Shown one piece after another: positions 49,801 to 60,519 of a DNA stretch of 64,000 nt (position 1 is its first letter; each line of letters begins with the position of its first letter). The position numbers were made by a program, and so were the translations under genes. The stretch lies in assembly GCA_021736785.1 (NCBI GenBank), contig JAIPFF010000022.1, positions 1-64,000 of the forward strand. The letters run 5' to 3'. This DNA is from Thiohalocapsa sp. GTDB taxonomy: Bacteria > Pseudomonadota > Gammaproteobacteria > Chromatiales > Chromatiaceae. Under the pieces are notes generated by a model. It searched no databases. It was not told where the DNA came from and saw nothing but the letters and a program-made list of their open reading frames with translations.

Positions 49801-51609
49801 ATGTCTTCCATCCGCATTCTCGGGCCCCAGCTGATCAACCAGATCGCCGCCGGCGAAGTGGTGGAGCGCCCGGCGTCTGTCGCCAAGGAACTGATCGAGA
49901 ACAGCCTCGACGCCGGTGCCGGCCGCATCGAGGTGGACTTGGCGCAGGGCGGCGTCAAGTCGATCCGCATTCGCGACGACGGCGCCGGCATGTCGCGCGA
50001 GGAATTGCCGCTCGCCGTGTCTCGTCATGCCACCAGCAAAATCGGCAGCCTTGCCGACCTCGAAGCCGTCGCCACGCTCGGTTTTCGCGGCGAGGCGCTG
50101 CCCAGTATTGCGTCCGTCTCGCGCCTGGAGATCGTCTCTCGCAAGGCCGGCGAGCCGCACGGCTGGCGGCTGGCGAGCGACGGCAGCGACCGGCTCGGCG
50201 ACCCGGAGCCTGCTTCGGCCGCTGACGGTACGACGGTGGAGGTCCGCGACCTGTTCTACAACGTGCCCGCCCGGCGCAAGTTCCTGCGCACCGACAAGAC
50301 CGAGCTAGGTCATATCGAGCAACTCGTGCGACGCATGGCGCTGGCGCGCCCGGACGTCGCACTGCGTCTCGCGCACAACGGGCGCACCCTGCTCGATCTG
50401 CCGGCGCAAGGCAACGCCGGGCCGGCCCCCCGGCTCAAGGCGCTGCTCGGCAATGGATTCATCACCAACAGCCTCGATCTGCAGGCCGAGGCAGTGGGAC
50501 TGCGCCTATTCGGCTGGATCGCCCGGCCCGCGTTCGCGCGTGCGCAGGGGGATATGCAGTATTTTTTCGTCAATGGCCGGCTGGTGCGCGACAAGCTCGT
50601 CGCCCATGCCGTGCGCCAGGCCTACCGCGACGTTCTGCACCACAGCCGCCATCCGGCCTACGTGCTGTTTCTCGAGCTGCCGCCGCGCCAGGTCGACGTC
50701 AACGTGCATCCGGCCAAGCAGGAGGTGCGTTTCAGGGAATCGCGCCAAGTGCACGAGTTCATCTTCCGATCATTGCACCGGCGCGTCGCCGATGGCGCGG
50801 GCGGCATGCCCGCGGATGCGGCGGCGGCCGCGCCGGGATCGCCTCCGGAGCCGTTCCCGCCGAGCGATGCCGGCGAAGGCCGGCGCCCGATCGGCGCACC
50901 CCCCGGGCGCCTGTCGCTGCGCGTGGATGACGGGCGCGCGGCCTACGCGGCGTCGTTCGATATGCAGCGACCGGGCGCAGCGCCGTCGCAGTCATTGCCG
51001 CCGGCCGCGGCGTCCGACATGGACGCGCCGCCGCTCGGGTTCGCCATCGGCCAGTTGCACGGCATCTACGTGTTGTCGCAGACAGCGGACGGCCTGGTGC
51101 TGACCGACATGCACGCGGCCCACGAGCGCATCGGTTACGAACGACTGAAGGCGGGACTGCAAGCGGGCGCCTTGCGCCGCCAGCCCTTGTTGGTGCCCGT
51201 CGTGGTCCATGTCAGCCCGGCCGAGGCCGAGATTGCCGAAGCGCGGGCGGAGGAACTGGAGCGTCTGGGGCTCGGCATCGGGCGCATCGGCGAAGCGAAT
51301 CTGGTGGTTCGCGAGATTCCGTCGCTGCTGCAGTCGGCAGATCCGGAGCAACTGCTGCGGGACGTCCTGTCCGACCTCGGCGCCGACGGCAGCAGCGAGC
51401 GCGTTCGCGACGAGGTCAACAGCGTGCTGTCGACAATGGCCTGCCACGGCGCTGTGCGCGCAAACCGTCGGCTGACCCTGGCCGAGATGAATGCCCTGCT
51501 GCGGGACATGGAGCGAACCGAGCGCTCCGATCAGTGCAATCACGGCCGTCCGACCTGGATCAAGCTCTCCCGCGGCGAGCTCGACGGCCTGTTCATGCGC
51601 GGGCGCTGA
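49801..51609 (+). CDS. mutL: DNA mismatch repair protein MutL, endonuclease-type
   Basis: 602 residues from the ATG at 49801. GHKL ATPase marks: LINQIAAGEVVERPASVAKE, ELIENSLDAGA, IRDDGAGMS and LGFRGEALPS. The C-terminal dimerisation domain carries TDMHAAHERIGYERL, near the DQHAx2Ex4E metal-endonuclease motif (Q replaced by M), and CNHGRPTW. This suggests a nicking MutL rather than the E. coli MutH-dependent form. The 221 bp before it contain no recognisable element apart from GGGGA right before the ATG. Confidence 0.95.
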   Translation: MSSIRILGPQLINQIAAGEVVERPASVAKELIENSLDAGAGRIEVDLAQGGVKSIRIRDDGAGMSREELPLAVSRHATSKIGSLADLEAVATLGFRGEALPSIASVSRLEIVSRKAGEPHGWRLASDGSDRLGDPEPASAADGTTVEVRDLFYNVPARRKFLRTDKTELGHIEQLVRRMALARPDVALRLAHNGRTLLDLPAQGNAGPAPRLKALLGNGFITNSLDLQAEAVGLRLFGWIARPAFARAQGDMQYFFVNGRLVRDKLVAHAVRQAYRDVLHHSRHPAYVLFLELPPRQVDVNVHPAKQEVRFRESRQVHEFIFRSLHRRVADGAGGMPADAAAAAPGSPPEPFPPSDAGEGRRPIGAPPGRLSLRVDDGRAAYAASFDMQRPGAAPSQSLPPAAASDMDAPPLGFAIGQLHGIYVLSQTADGLVLTDMHAAHERIGYERLKAGLQAGALRRQPLLVPVVVHVSPAEAEIAEARAEELERLGLGIGRIGEANLVVREIPSLLQSADPEQLLRDVLSDLGADGSSERVRDEVNSVLSTMACHGAVRANRRLTLAEMNALLRDMERTERSDQCNHGRPTWIKLSRGELDGLFMRGR

Positions 51610-52605
51610 GTGGAGCAGGGCGCGCACTCGACCGACGCACGCCCGCCGGCCATCCTGCTGATGGGCCCGACGGCGTCGGGCAAGACCGACCTGGCGCTGC
51701 GGCTGGCCGAGCAATTTCCCTGCGACATCGTCAGTGTCGACTCGGCGCTGGTCTATCGCGGCATGGATATCGGCACCGCGAAGCCGCCGCCCGATATCCT
51801 GGCACGGGTTCCGCATCGGCTGATCGACATCTGCGATCCGAGCGAGACTTACTCCGCCGCCCGCTTTCGCGAGGATGCGCTGACGGCCATGTCCGAGATC
51901 ACGGCCCGCGGGCGAGTACCGCTGCTGGTCGGCGGCACCATGCTTTACTTTCGGGCGCTGCAGCGCGGCCTTTCGACCTTGCCCGAGAGCGACCCGGCGC
52001 TGCGCACGCGCCTCGCCGAGCGGCTGCGCCGCGACGGCGCCGAAGCAATGCACCGCTGGCTCGCCGACGTCGATCCGGCCTCCGCCGCGCGGATTCACCG
52101 CAACGACCCGCAGCGGGTCTCGCGTGCGCTCGAGGTTTTTCTGATCAGCGGCGAGCCCATGAGCCGCCTGTGGCGCGCCGACGCCGAGCAGGCCTTGCCT
52201 TATCGGGTGCTCAAGCTGGTGCGCTCGCCGCGCGAGCGCACCGTCCTGCACGCACGCATCGCCGCGCGTTTCGACGCCATGCTCGCCGAGGGCTTCGAGG
52301 CGGAGGTCCGCGCTCTGTGGCGGCGCGCCGACCTGAGCCCGGAATTGCCCGCCATGCGCTGCGTCGGCTATCGGCAAATGTTGCAATACCTGCGGGGAGA
52401 ATATAGTTTCGCCGACATGACAGAGCGCGCCTTGGCCGCCACCAGGCAGTTGGCCAAGCGCCAGTTCACTTGGCTACGCGCGGAGCCGCGGTGCCTTTGG
52501 ATCTACGACGATAGCGACACCGTTGCAACGTCCGCGCGAGCCGTCGAACGCTTTCTGTTTGCGCAAGGCTCGGCGTCGGCGACAAATTCCGGCGCCGATC
52601 ACTGA
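51610..52605 (+). CDS. miaA: tRNA dimethylallyltransferase
   Basis: 331 residues. The GTG start follows the mutL stop directly. [19 protein letters not shown] is the P-loop; [19 protein letters not shown] and [21 protein letters not shown] and [17 protein letters not shown] are family hallmarks. It puts a dimethylallyl group on A37 of tRNAs reading UNN codons. mutL-miaA-hfq order is standard. Confidence 0.95.
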   Translation: MEQGAHSTDARPPAILLMGPTASGKTDLALRLAEQFPCDIVSVDSALVYRGMDIGTAKPPPDILARVPHRLIDICDPSETYSAARFREDALTAMSEITARGRVPLLVGGTMLYFRALQRGLSTLPESDPALRTRLAERLRRDGAEAMHRWLADVDPASAARIHRNDPQRVSRALEVFLISGEPMSRLWRADAEQALPYRVLKLVRSPRERTVLHARIAARFDAMLAEGFEAEVRALWRRADLSPELPAMRCVGYRQMLQYLRGEYSFADMTERALAATRQLAKRQFTWLRAEPRCLWIYDDSDTVATSARAVERFLFAQGSASATNSGADH

Positions 52606-52830
52606 AACGAGCGTCGGAGACGACGGCGTGATGATCTGGCAGACCTCGGGACTGCGCATGAAAGGGGCGCCGGCTTGCCGCAGCCGGTGCATGCGCAGCA
52701 CTTTTCGGACAACGGCCGGCAACCGCTGGTCGCGACTCTGTGCTATTTTCTTCGTTTCGATATCATCCATTCAGTTCAGCCCGGCGGCCGCGGAACTACC
52801 CGTCGGGTACAACAACAAGGAGACTGAACA

Positions 52831-53082
52831 ATGTCTAGGGGCCAGAGCCTTCAAGACCCATTTTTGAATACGTTGCGCAAGGAACGCGTTCCGGTATCGA
52901 TCTTCCTGGTCAACGGAATCAAGCTCCAGGGGCAGATCGAGTCGTTCGACCAGTTCGTGGTCTTGTTGAAGAACAATGTCAGCCAGATGATCTACAAGCA
53001 CGCGATATCCACCGTCGTGCCCGCACGCAACGTGAAACTGCCACCGGTCCAGGATGGACCGGCCGAAGAGGGTAACGCCTGA
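52831..53082 (+). CDS. hfq: RNA chaperone Hfq
   Basis: 83 residues. [20 protein letters not shown], then [18 protein letters not shown], and the Sm2 motif [12 protein letters not shown] give the proximal and distal RNA faces. AAGGAG is 8 nt before the ATG. The C-tail is short. It forms a hexamer pairing small RNAs with mRNAs. The 225 bp upstream may hold its own promoter (for example TATTTT near 52744), but I could not fix a -35. Confidence 0.96.
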   Translation: MSRGQSLQDPFLNTLRKERVPVSIFLVNGIKLQGQIESFDQFVVLLKNNVSQMIYKHAISTVVPARNVKLPPVQDGPAEEGNA

Positions 53083-53145
53083 CTTTGATGCCCCGCCCCC
53101 CGACACCGAATCTCCGCCACGACCCCGCGCAAGGGGTTCCCAGCC

Positions 53146-54528
53146 ATGTTTGAGCGCCCCCGCTCGGGCGAGCGCGCGGTGCTGGTTCAGCTCGCGCTCG
53201 GCCAGCCCGTGGATGCCGATGCGAAGCTGGAACTGCAGCTGCTGGCGGCCGCCGCCGGCGCGCTCGAGGTCGGCTATCTCACAGGCAGCCGCGATCGGCC
53301 CGACCCCGGGCTGTTCATCGGCACCGGCAAGGCCGACGAGCTCAAGGCGCTGGTGGACGCCAGCGAGGCCGAGCTGGTGATTTTCGATCATGCCTTGAGC
53401 CCGGCCCAGGAGCGCAACCTCGAGCGGCGCCTGCAGTGCCGGGTGATCGAGCGCAGCGGACTGATCCTCGACATCTTCGCCCAGCGAGCCCGGTCGTTCG
53501 AAGGCAAGCTGCAGGTGGAACTGGCTCAGTTGCGTCACCTGTCGACCCGTCTGGTGCGTGGCTGGACTCACCTCGAGCGCCAGAAGGGCGGTATCGGTCT
53601 GCGCGGGCCGGGCGAAACACAGCTCGAGACGGACCGCCGGCTGCTCGGCGCGCGCATCGCGCTGCTGCGCTCGCGCCTGTCGCGTATCGAGACCCAGCGC
53701 GCCCAAGGCCGCAGGGCCCGGGACCGGGCAGAGATCCCGACCGTTTCGCTGGTCGGCTACACCAACGCCGGCAAGTCGACGCTGTTCAATCAGCTGACGC
53801 AGGCCGGTGTCTTTCAGGCCGACCAGCTATTCGCCACGCTCGATCCGACGGTGCGCCGGGTCGACCTGCCGGACGCACCGAGCGTCCTGCTCGCCGACAC
53901 CGTCGGCTTCGTCAGCCAACTGCCCCACGAACTGGTTGCGGCGTTCCGAAGCACGCTGCAGGAGACACGCTCGGCCGATTTGCTGCTGCACGTGGTCGAT
54001 GCGGGTAGTGAGCAGCGCGAACGTCGCATGCAAGACGTAGACGCCGTGCTGCAGGAAATCGGCGTAGAAGACACGCCCTGCATCCACGTCTTCAATAAGA
54101 TCGATACTCTGCCCGGTACCGGCGCCCGCGTCGACCGCGACGCCGATGGATTGCCGAGGCGCGTGTGGCTGTCGGCGCGCAGCGGCGAAGGACTGGAGCT
54201 GCTGGCTGCGGCGCTCGCCGAGCATTTCCGCGGCGAGTCGGCACGCGAGCGCTTGTTGCTCGGCCCCGCCGATGGCGGTCTGCGCGCATGGCTGTTCGCC
54301 AACGCGCGCATCGTTTCCGAAGCCTCCACGGAACAGGGCGGATGGGAGATGGAAGTCGAGCTCTCGCGCGCGCAGCGCGAGCGTCTGCTGGGCGACCGCG
54401 GCGAATGGCGTGGCCGTCTGCTCGAGCCCGCCGCGACGCTCGAGGACGGTGGCGACGGCGACGGCGACGGCGCGGAATCCGACAGTTCAGGTCAACGATC
54501 ATTGCCGGGCTGCGTGCCGAGCCCGTAG
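53146..54528 (+). CDS. hflX: ribosome-associated GTPase HflX
   Basis: 460 residues. N-terminal HflX domain with LSPAQERNLERRLQCRVIER, LAQLRHLSTRLVRGWTHLE and the Gly-rich GGIGLRGPGETQLETDRR; G domain from ~200 with LVGYTNAGKSTLFNQLT, ADTVGFVSQLP and HVFNKID. It splits stalled 70S ribosomes under heat stress. It follows hfq by 63 bp. The C-terminal tail contains an acidic Gly/Asp run (DGGDGDGDG). Confidence 0.95.
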   Translation: MFERPRSGERAVLVQLALGQPVDADAKLELQLLAAAAGALEVGYLTGSRDRPDPGLFIGTGKADELKALVDASEAELVIFDHALSPAQERNLERRLQCRVIERSGLILDIFAQRARSFEGKLQVELAQLRHLSTRLVRGWTHLERQKGGIGLRGPGETQLETDRRLLGARIALLRSRLSRIETQRAQGRRARDRAEIPTVSLVGYTNAGKSTLFNQLTQAGVFQADQLFATLDPTVRRVDLPDAPSVLLADTVGFVSQLPHELVAAFRSTLQETRSADLLLHVVDAGSEQRERRMQDVDAVLQEIGVEDTPCIHVFNKIDTLPGTGARVDRDADGLPRRVWLSARSGEGLELLAAALAEHFRGESARERLLLGPADGGLRAWLFANARIVSEASTEQGGWEMEVELSRAQRERLLGDRGEWRGRLLEPAATLEDGGDGDGDGAESDSSGQRSLPGCVPSP

Positions 54529-54683
54529 AATGCACGGCTGTACAGCGGACGGCTGCCGCGGCCCGCGCCCGTCTGCTTGATATCGAATCATCAGGGCGGC
54601 ACCTTTCCCCCAGCACTGTGGTCTCAGGTATCTGAAGACCATCAAGCCACTCACAACGACAGACAATCTCTTGCGGAGAAACT

Positions 54684-55856
54684 ATGGCCTGGAACGAGCC
54701 GGGAGGCGGTAATAAAGACCCTTGGGGCGGAAGCTCCGGCAATCAGGGACCACCCGACCTCGACGAGATCGTGCGCAAGCTGCAGGAGCGGGTTAAATCG
54801 CTGCTCGGCGGTGTCGGAAAGCCGAACGGATCGGGCGGTGGGTCAGGCGGCGGCTCGGGCGGCCAAGACATCAGCATGCGAACCATCGGCGTCATCGTCG
54901 CCGTTGTTTTCGTTGGCTGGCTGTTCACGGGCATCTACATCGTCGACCCGGCCGAGCGGGGCGTGGTGCTGCGATTCGGGAGCTACAGCAAAGTGACCGA
55001 GCCCGGCCCGCATTGGCGCATTCCATGGCCGATCGAAACCGTTCAGATCGTCAACGTCGACGAGATCTCGTCGTTCAGCCATAAGGCCGCGATGCTGACA
55101 CAGGACGAAAACATCGTCGACGTCGAGCTCACGGTGCAGTCGCGCATACAGGATGCCGCGAACTACCTGTTCCAGGACCAGACCCCGGAAAAGACGCTGC
55201 GTGATGCCACGGAGACGGTGGTTAGAAAAACCATCGGCGGCAGCAAGCTGGACTTCATCCTGACCGAGGGCCGCAGCGCCATCGCGGCGACGATTCAGCA
55301 GCGCGTCCAGAATCTAATGGACAGCTATAAGACCGGCCTGCTGGTGACATCCGTGAACATGCAGCCGGCCAAGCCGCCGGAGCAGGTCAAGGAAGCCTTC
55401 GACGATGCCATCAAGGCGCGCGAGGATAAGGAGCGTCTCGAGAACCAGGCCGAAGCCTACGCCAACGAGATCCTGCCCCAGGCACGAGGCGAGGCCGCGC
55501 GCGCCGTCGCCGACGCCAAGGCCTATCGCGATCGGGTCATCGCGGAGGCCGAGGGTGAAGCATCCCGCTTCAAGGCCGTTCTGTTCGAATACGCGAAGGC
55601 GCCGAGCGTCACCCGCGAGCGCCTGTACCTCGAGACCATGGAACAGGTGCTCGGCGAAAGCAACAAGGTGCTGATCGACGTGCCGAGCGGGAACAGCCTG
55701 ATGTATTTGCCGCTGGATCAGCTGATGAAGCAACAACCACCGTCGCCGCGAACCTCTATGATGCCGTCGTCCGAATCGACGCCGACGGGCACGCGCTCGG
55801 GCAGTGGCGCTCAAGCGCGCGTGCGCGACACCTCGCGTGAGAGGGGGGTCCGCTAA
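54684..55856 (+). CDS. hflK: HflK, FtsH-modulating SPFH protein
   Basis: 390 residues. Gly-rich soluble N-terminus (MAWNEPGGGNKDPWGGSS), one membrane helix (TIGVIVAVVFVGWLFTGIYI), then the SPFH/band-7 domain with VDPAERGVVLRFG and coiled-coil region. It forms the periplasmic HflKC cage around FtsH. GCGGAG is 6 nt before the ATG. The stop TAA shares a base with the hflC ATG. Confidence 0.95.
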   Translation: MAWNEPGGGNKDPWGGSSGNQGPPDLDEIVRKLQERVKSLLGGVGKPNGSGGGSGGGSGGQDISMRTIGVIVAVVFVGWLFTGIYIVDPAERGVVLRFGSYSKVTEPGPHWRIPWPIETVQIVNVDEISSFSHKAAMLTQDENIVDVELTVQSRIQDAANYLFQDQTPEKTLRDATETVVRKTIGGSKLDFILTEGRSAIAATIQQRVQNLMDSYKTGLLVTSVNMQPAKPPEQVKEAFDDAIKAREDKERLENQAEAYANEILPQARGEAARAVADAKAYRDRVIAEAEGEASRFKAVLFEYAKAPSVTRERLYLETMEQVLGESNKVLIDVPSGNSLMYLPLDQLMKQQPPSPRTSMMPSSESTPTGTRSGSGAQARVRDTSRERGVR

Positions 55857-56803
55857 TGGATGATCTGAAGAAAGTCTTGCTGCCCGTCGCGATCGCGCTG
55901 CTGGCGCTGTTGATCTACGCCTCGACATTCATCGTCAACCAGTGGGAAACCGCTATCAAGCTGCGGCTGGGCGAGATCGTCGGCAGCGACTACGAGCCCG
56001 GGCTGCACTTCAAAGTCCCGTTGCTGAATCGCATCATCAAGTACGATGCCCGCATTCAGACGCTCGACTCCCGTCCGGAGCGCTTTCTGACCATCGAGAA
56101 GAAAGACGTGATCGTCGATTCCTATGCCAAGTGGCGGATCCAAAACGCGGCACAGTTCTTCCGTTCCACCGGCGGCGACAGCGGGCGTACCGCGCGCCTG
56201 CTCTCGGAGCGGATCAACACTAGCCTGCGCGACGAGTTCGGTAAACGCACGATTCAGGAAGTGGTCTCGGAAGACCGCCTGGAGTTGATGACGGCGCTGA
56301 CCAAGCAGATCGACGCCAACGCCGCGGAGCTCGGCGTCGAAGTGATCGACGTGCGAGTCAAGAAAATCGACCTACCGCCGGAAGTCAGCGAGTCGGTCTA
56401 TAACCGGATGCGCGCCGAGCGTGAGCGTGTTGCCCGCGACTTGCGTGCGAAAGGCTCGGAGGCCGCCGAGCGAATCCGCGCCGATGCCGACCGCCAACGC
56501 ACGGTGACCATTGCCGACGCCTACAAGGAATCGGAAGAGACCCGTGGTGTCGGTGACGCGAAGGCCGCGGAGATCTACGCCGAGGCGTTTCAACAAGACG
56601 CGGAATTCTATGCGTTCTACCGCAGTTTGAACGCTTATCGGTCGTCGTTCGCGTCGACGGGCAGCACCCTGGTGCTATCTCCCGACTCCGAGTTCTTCAA
56701 ATTCTTCAATCAACAGTATTCGAATGGCGGCTCCGGGCCATCGTCGCGCTCCGGCGACCCGACGGCCGCGCCGGGACCCAACCTCGGGGCGCAGTTGGAC
56801 TGA
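55856..56803 (+). CDS. hflC: HflC, FtsH-modulating SPFH protein
   Basis: 315 residues. N-terminal membrane helix (LLPVAIALLALLIYASTFIV), band-7 domain (VNQWETAIKLRLGEIVG), then a coiled coil (RMRAERERVARDLRAKGSEA) and the C-terminal segment YRSLNAYRSSFASTGSTLVL typical of HflC. Partner of HflK; 1 bp overlap supports coupling. Confidence 0.95.
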   Translation: MDDLKKVLLPVAIALLALLIYASTFIVNQWETAIKLRLGEIVGSDYEPGLHFKVPLLNRIIKYDARIQTLDSRPERFLTIEKKDVIVDSYAKWRIQNAAQFFRSTGGDSGRTARLLSERINTSLRDEFGKRTIQEVVSEDRLELMTALTKQIDANAAELGVEVIDVRVKKIDLPPEVSESVYNRMRAERERVARDLRAKGSEAAERIRADADRQRTVTIADAYKESEETRGVGDAKAAEIYAEAFQQDAEFYAFYRSLNAYRSSFASTGSTLVLSPDSEFFKFFNQQYSNGGSGPSSRSGDPTAAPGPNLGAQLD

Positions 56804-56889
56804 GCGACGGACTCGGCGGCCCGGCGCCCCACCGCCCCGGGCCGCGAATACCAACGCGTTGTTTTTGAAGAATAATAAAACGTCTTCTT

Positions 56890-56918
56890 GGTGTGGCCTG
56901 CCATCGGCCGGCCACACC
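56890..56918. repeat. hairpin in the hflC-DUF2065 gap
   Basis: GGTGTGGCC (56890-56898) pairs with GGCCACACC (56910-56918) over an 11 nt loop. No T run follows on the plus strand, so it is not a normal terminator. It lies in the 290 bp gap after hflC, where an AT-rich patch (GAATAATAAAACG, near 56869-56881) precedes it. It could be an RNA-stability element at the hflC mRNA end or a protein site. Confidence 0.5.
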
Positions 56919-57093
56919 GAGCCGGCGCAGCCATCCTCTCTCTGCGCGCTTGCGCTTCGGTTAGCCGAGCTCCCGCGCCATGCCCGGACATTGTCCCCCC
57001 TCAATGGACAATGCCTACATCATCTGCAATGATTCGGCGCTTTGTGGCTGCCGGAGCCCGTCATCGACCCGATCGGTCCGTTACCGTTCAACC

Positions 57094-57279
57094 ATGTGGC
57101 ACGACTTACTGGTCGCCGTGGCGCTGCTCCTCGTCATCGAAGGAGTGATGCCGTTCCTGGCTCCGAGCGCGATGCGCCGAATGCTGCTCGAGGTGGCAGG
57201 CCAGAGCAACCGCAGCCTGCGCATTGCCGGGCTCGCGAGTATGATCGGCGGCGTCGGACTCCTCTATCTCATCAATTGA
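57094..57279 (+). CDS. DUF2065 small membrane protein (YjeT-like)
   Basis: 61 residues from the ATG at 57094. MWHDLLVAVALLLVIEGVMP, then PSAMRRMLLEVAGQSNRSLR and a second helix ending GGVGLLYLIN match DUF2065, a two-helix inner-membrane family found between hflC and purA in many gammaproteobacteria. Function unknown. hisZ starts 10 bp after its stop. Confidence 0.9.
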   Translation: MWHDLLVAVALLLVIEGVMPFLAPSAMRRMLLEVAGQSNRSLRIAGLASMIGGVGLLYLIN

Positions 57280-57289
57280 AGACGCTCGG

Positions 57290-58489
57290 ATGAATGACGA
57301 ACGCTGGTTGTTGCCGGCCGGTATCGAGGAGGTGCTGCCCCCCGAGGCCGCCGAAATCGAAACGCTGCGGCGACGCTTGCTCGACCTCTATCAGAGTTGG
57401 GGTTACGAGCTCGTTATTCCGCCGTTCATCGACTACCTGGAAAGCCTGCTGACCGGCACCGGCCACGACTTGGATCTGCAGACATTCAAGCTGACCGACC
57501 AACTCAGCGGCCGTCTGCTGGGCGTGCGCGCGGATATGACGCCGCAGGTCGCCCGGATCGATGCCCATCAGTTGCGCCGGGACGTGCCGACGCGCCTGTG
57601 CTATCTCGGGACGGTGCTTCACACCAGAACCGATGGCTTTGCCGGCTCCCGCAGTCCGTTGCAGATCGGCGCGGAAATCTACGGACACGACGGCGCCGAG
57701 AGTGATGTCGAGATGCTTCGGCTGCTGGTCGCCACGCTGCAGACCGCCGGCATCGAGTCAGTCTCCATCGATCTGGGCCACGTCGGCATTTACCGTGGCT
57801 TGGCGCGTCAGGCGGGTCTCGAGCGCGACGACGAAATGGCGTTGTTCGAGGCGCTGCAGCGCAAGGCGGAAGCCGAGATCTCCGAGTTGATCGAGACGCT
57901 CGGCGTCACTGCGCAGGTCGGCGACATGCTGCTCGCGCTGGCCGAACTGAACGGCGAGGACGCCCTCGATCGCGCGGGCGCCGCGCTCGCGGCCGCCGAC
58001 CGGCCCGTGCACCGAGCGCTCGAGCGGCTGCGGCGGGTCGCCGAAGAGACCGAGCGCTGGCTGCCCGGGCTGCCGGTGCATTTCGATCTCGCTGAACTGC
58101 GCGGCTACACCTATAAGACCGGCGTCGTGTTCGCGGCTTTCGTTCCCGGCTGGGGCCTGGAGATCGGACGCGGCGGACGCTACGATGACATCGGGCGCGT
58201 GTTCGGGCGGGCCCGTCCGGCAGTCGGCTTCAGTACCGACCTGAAAGGTTTGATTGCGTTGGCGGCCGATGGGGACGAAGTGACGCTCGACGTCAACGGC
58301 ATTCTTGCGCCCTGGGATGCCGATCCGGCCCTTCAGAACGAGATCGCGCTTCTGCGCGCCGGCGGCCGCCGCGTGATTCAGCGCCTGCCGGGCGGCGAAG
58401 ACGACGCGGCAGCGCTCGGCTGCAGCGAGATCCTGGACAAGGTCGAGGGCGTCTGGCGCCTGCGCGCGTTGCCCGGCGGTGGCCGATGA
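57290..58489 (+). CDS. hisZ: ATP phosphoribosyltransferase regulatory subunit
   Basis: 399 residues. HisRS-like fold without the charging role: WLLPAGIEEVLPPEA start, GVRADMTPQVARIDA, and FAAFVPGWGLEIGRGGRYDD near residue 285. HisZ allosterically completes short-form HisG in histidine synthesis. It suggests that a short HisG is encoded elsewhere in this genome. The gene lies in its usual hflC-DUF2065-hisZ-purA setting. Confidence 0.93.
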   Translation: MNDERWLLPAGIEEVLPPEAAEIETLRRRLLDLYQSWGYELVIPPFIDYLESLLTGTGHDLDLQTFKLTDQLSGRLLGVRADMTPQVARIDAHQLRRDVPTRLCYLGTVLHTRTDGFAGSRSPLQIGAEIYGHDGAESDVEMLRLLVATLQTAGIESVSIDLGHVGIYRGLARQAGLERDDEMALFEALQRKAEAEISELIETLGVTAQVGDMLLALAELNGEDALDRAGAALAAADRPVHRALERLRRVAEETERWLPGLPVHFDLAELRGYTYKTGVVFAAFVPGWGLEIGRGGRYDDIGRVFGRARPAVGFSTDLKGLIALAADGDEVTLDVNGILAPWDADPALQNEIALLRAGGRRVIQRLPGGEDDAAALGCSEILDKVEGVWRLRALPGGGR

Positions 58490-58569
58490 GCGCGGCGTTC
58501 GGCAGCGGGCGCCGCATTAGCGCGGCCGTCCGGCCAGGGCAGGGCGGCGAGCCGGCCGCGGCATCCTTA

Positions 58570-58600
58570 GCTGAAGCGCAACCAGGCGGATGGCTTCAGC
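58570..58600. repeat. hairpin before purA
   Basis: GCTGAAGC (58570-58577) pairs with GCTTCAGC (58593-58600) over 15 nt, ending about 32 bp before the purA ATG and just upstream of its GAGG ribosome site. It may be a 5' leader structure. No T run. Confidence 0.45.
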
Positions 58601-58626
58601 GCTTCCCAAACAGCGAGAGTGCGTGA

Positions 58627-59928
<1,302 letters not shown>

Positions 59929-60189
59929 TTCACCGTCCGAGCAGCGCTACCGCGCGCGCGGCGCATCGGTCGTTGAATCAACGGCGGCCGCAAAGGCCGT
60001 AGGTGCCGGCAAGGCGCGTTTATTGTCCGATATTCGGTTGAGGCTCCGCGGCGGTGCGGCATTGGTCCCCTACTGTCAGGATAAGTGAGGCCTGCACGGT
60101 GGCCGCCGCCGTTGAAGGCCGTGTATCGGGTAGCCGGGCCCAAGGCGGCGAGCGCTACCGGGGGCCGCGAGCGACTAGGAACAGACCCT

Positions 60190-60441
60190 ATGGGCGAAAA
60201 CGACTTGATCATCGAAAGCCTGCGCTTGATGGGCATCGGCATGGGTATCGTGTTCAGCTTCCTGCTGTTGCTGATCGGTCTGCTGCGCGTCATGTCCGCG
60301 GTGGCGATCCGCCTTGCGCCGGCCGAGCCACAACCCCCGCAGATGCCTTTGACGGCAGGCGTCTCACCGGCAAGCAGCGCCGACGACGACGTCATCGCCG
60401 TCATCGCCGCCGCCATCGGCCGTTATCGCGCGCGGCGCTGA
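60190..60441 (+). CDS. oadG: oxaloacetate decarboxylase gamma subunit
   Basis: 83 residues. One membrane helix (GIGMGIVFSFLLLLIGLLRV), Pro-rich linker and DDDVIAVIAAAIGRYRARR, the C-terminal signature of OadG. It stabilises the Na+-pump complex and binds Zn2+. First gene of oadGAB, 78 bp before oadA. Confidence 0.92.
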   Translation: MGENDLIIESLRLMGIGMGIVFSFLLLLIGLLRVMSAVAIRLAPAEPQPPQMPLTAGVSPASSADDDVIAVIAAAIGRYRARR

Positions 60442-60519
60442 CCCGGCACCGGGTCGGCGCCGGGCTGGCCGGAGCCCCCTGATCACCCCACTTTTCACGC
60501 GGATTCCCGGGACGTGACT

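Noticed and set aside
59971-59983. FNR-type site before oadGAB
   Set aside because: CGTTGA-A-TCAACG lacks the four-base spacer of TTGAT-N4-ATCAA; it is only a short palindrome.
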